Shown: positions 62,500-64,000 of the stretch, piece after piece | How the letters are laid out: every line of letters starts with the position of its first letter | Numbering within the stretch: the first letter of the stretch is position 1 | Assembly: GCF_000420725.1 (NCBI RefSeq) | Contig: NZ_ATVM01000001.1 | Location: 186,001 to 250,000, forward strand | Source: Marinococcus halotolerans DSM 16375 | GTDB taxonomy: Bacteria > Bacillota > Bacilli > Bacillales > Marinococcaceae | Length of the DNA: 64,000 nucleotides | Reading direction: 5' to 3' | The notes under the pieces: model-generated | What the model was told of the DNA's origin: nothing | Seen by the model: the letters and a program-made list of their open reading frames with translations, nothing else | Database searches by the model: none | Made by a program: the position numbers and the translations under genes

Positions 62500-63495
62500 A
62501 TGAAAGCTATTGTAGCGACAAAATACGGTTCAGCAGAAGTTCTTCAGCTCAAGGAAGTAGAAAAGCCTATTCCTAAGAACGATGAAGTACTGATTAAAGT
62601 ATACGCAACTACTGTAACAGCCGGGGACTGTGAGCTGCGCCAGTTCAAAATGCCAGCCTTGTTTTGGCTGCCCCTGAGAATTTATTTTGGCATAATCAAA
62701 CCAAGAATTAATATATTGGGACAAGAGTTGTCCGGGGAAATTGAATCTGTTGGTAAAGAGGTGACTGAATTTAAAAGGGGTGACTTGGTTTTTGGTTCTA
62801 CGCAGTTAAGGTTTGGTGCTTGCGCCGAGTATGTTTGTTTGCCGAGCAAATATGCAATAGTGATTAAGCCAGACAATATGAGCTTTGAAGAAGCTGCTGT
62901 CCTCCCCACTGGAGGCCTAAATGCTTTACATTTCATTAGAAAAGCGACTATTCAGCAAGGACAAAAGGTTCTTATCGTTGGAGCTGCTGGCAGTATAGGT
63001 ACTTTAGCAGTACAGATGGCCAAATCAGCTGGAGCTGAAGTAACCTGTATTGACCGCACGGAGAAATTAGATATGCTTCGCTCCATTGGTGCAGACCATG
63101 TTATTGATTACACTCAAGAAGATTTCACTAAAAGCGGTAAGAATTACGATGTGATTATAGACGTGGTTGGGAAATGTCCGTATGCACGAACAATAAAGTC
63201 GCTGAACCAAAATGGACGTTATATTTTAGGTAATCCAAGTTTTCCGGGGGTAATCAGAGGACTGTGGACTTCAATGACATCAGACAAGAAAATTTTATTT
63301 GAGTTAGCAGGTTATAAAAAAGAAGACTTGTTTCATCTCAATGAACTTTTTCAAGCCGGAAAAATTAAACCGGTCATAGATAGACGCTATCCATTGAAAC
63401 AAATCTCAGAGGCACATCGGTATGTTGATCAACAGCATAAAAAAGGTAACGTTGTGATTACAATATCGGAACAGCCTACAGAACAAAGCTATTGA
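62500..63495 (+). CDS. NAD(P)-dependent quinone-oxidoreductase-like MDR protein
   Basis: The 331-residue zinc-independent medium-chain dehydrogenase has a GroES-like domain (1 to about 125, GQELSGEIESVGKEVTEFKRGDLV) and a Rossmann domain (GAAGSIGTLAVQMAKSAGAEVT). Zinc ligands are not evident; this suggests a quinone oxidoreductase or enoyl reductase. Its codons are visibly AT-richer (AAA, ATT, TTT, AGA) than the neighbours, whose third positions favour G/C, so recent transfer is likely. AAGGAGGAAATTTAT precedes the ATG, and a terminator follows at 63575. Confidence 0.88.
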   Translation: MKAIVATKYGSAEVLQLKEVEKPIPKNDEVLIKVYATTVTAGDCELRQFKMPALFWLPLRIYFGIIKPRINILGQELSGEIESVGKEVTEFKRGDLVFGSTQLRFGACAEYVCLPSKYAIVIKPDNMSFEEAAVLPTGGLNALHFIRKATIQQGQKVLIVGAAGSIGTLAVQMAKSAGAEVTCIDRTEKLDMLRSIGADHVIDYTQEDFTKSGKNYDVIIDVVGKCPYARTIKSLNQNGRYILGNPSFPGVIRGLWTSMTSDKKILFELAGYKKEDLFHLNELFQAGKIKPVIDRRYPLKQISEAHRYVDQQHKKGNVVITISEQPTEQSY

Positions 63496-63574
63496 ATTCC
63501 CTTCGGCTGACCAGACAGCTTTTGAACGATACGATCATAAACATTTAAAATTTTCTTATAACAGCACATCGAAC

Positions 63575-63609
63575 AAAAGGCTTGCTGGTTCCTTTCAGCA
63601 AGCCTTTTT
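63575..63609 (+). terminator. Intrinsic terminator after the MDR gene
   Basis: AAAAGGCTTGCTG and CAGCAAGCCTTTTT pair around GTTCCTTT. The rest of 63496-63807 is non-coding, with a possible promoter (TTGACG near 63700) for the MFS gene. Confidence 0.85.
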
Positions 63610-63810
63610 AAACCTAATGGAAAAAAGTTGTTTGTATAAAAACTTGTTTTCAAAGCTGTGATTTTTCCATAAATTGTGACATTTTAACAGCAGTTACATT
63701 GACGTAATGCAACATCTCTATCCAATAAAGCATTCTAGAGAAAGGACGAAAGCCCATGTAGGCAGCTCATCTTTTTCCCATATAAAAACTAAATACTAGT
63801 GGGTGATATG

Positions 63811-64000
63811 ATGAGCCGTAAGCGTTCGTTCTTTTTGTTGCTGAGTAATCAGTCTATCGCCAGTGCCGGCGATATTTTTTATCTTGTAAGTATCATCAGT
63901 GTTGTTTACGAGCGCACTTCTTCCGTGTTTCTCGTCTCTCTTATCCCTTTTACCAATACATTTTCCCGGTTCCTTGGCGGACTCTTTGCTCCCTGGATCT
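63811..64000 (+). CDS. MFS transporter, 5' part only
   Basis: The frame from ATG 63811 (an ATG also at 63808) is open to the window end. It encodes a basic start MSRKRS followed by hydrophobic helices with SNQSIASAGDIFYLVSIIS and FTNTFSRFLGGLFAPW. This is the usual beginning of DHA3-type major facilitator drug or macrolide exporters. Only 63 residues are visible, so substrate cannot be told. A GAAAGGACG-ATG-TAG start-stop unit lies about 50 nt upstream. Confidence 0.7.
   Translation, partial: MSRKRSFFLLLSNQSIASAGDIFYLVSIISVVYERTSSVFLVSLIPFTNTFSRFLGGLFAPWI

Overview
The window is chromosomal DNA from a low-GC Gram-positive of the Bacillaceae, although its composition is fairly balanced. The evidence is long gene-order conservation with Bacillus subtilis, strong AGGAGG-type ribosome binding sites, frequent TTG and GTG starts, and an S-box and an RFN riboswitch in the usual Bacillus positions. 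Acidic surface proteins such as the BtuF lipoprotein, and a C30-carotenoid gene set, suggest a salt-adapted species. Five sporulation or germination loci that normally lie inside this syntenic block are absent, so a non-sporulating lineage (of the Alkalicoccus or Marinococcus kind) is my best guess. That guess is inference.

Layout. 1-6.5 kb: plsY (cut by the window edge), der, the cmk-plsC-rpsA-fni run and a PilZ protein. 6.5-9.7 kb: a SAM-riboswitch operon for methionine (metI, then a bifunctional homocysteine methyltransferase/MTHFR). 9.7-17 kb: a zinc-ribbon miniprotein, prsW, ansA, ypdA, a metallophosphoesterase interrupted by an in-frame TGA, a short YpbE-like protein, recS, ypbB and fer. 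17-28 kb: ppa, serA, a cobalamin uptake and adenosylation set (btuF, btuC, btuD, btuR), a methyltransferase, resD/resE and rluB. 28-35 kb: scpA/scpB, a DUF309 protein, and the riboflavin operon ribD-ribE-ribBA-ribH with an FMN riboswitch, followed by ribT. 35-44 kb: ppiB, lysA, a nucleoside salvage operon (deoB, two purine nucleoside phosphorylases, pdp), xerD, fur, nudF, uppP and an EIIA-Glc protein.

From 45 kb the window becomes accessory. It holds a carotenoid tail-modification operon (acyltransferase, glycosyltransferase, CrtP-like oxidase), an AraC/GyrI-like regulator and a CsbD stress protein. A catabolic cluster follows (SDR, histidinol-dehydrogenase-like enzyme, GH120-like beta-helix glycosidase, AraC regulator). 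Then come assorted oxidoreductases, DUF4256 and PhzF proteins, an Rrf2 regulator with a CPWC flavoprotein, the ohrR-ohrA peroxide pair and a phytoene-dehydrogenase-like flavoprotein. A visibly AT-richer quinone-oxidoreductase gene and the start of an MFS transporter end the window.

The most interesting signals are: (i) coordinated loss of sporulation loci inside otherwise intact synteny; (ii) a tandem purine nucleoside phosphorylase whose second copy has lost the canonical Glu/Asn base-recognition pair; (iii) an SDR gene with no ATG/GTG/TTG that would include its Rossmann motif, only an ATC behind a good Shine-Dalgarno; (iv) an in-frame TGA in a phosphoesterase with an intact downstream tail; and (v) several operator sets readable directly from the DNA: a 16-bp palindrome shared by two catabolic genes, a paired Rrf2 dyad, and adjacent Fur and PerR boxes before fur.
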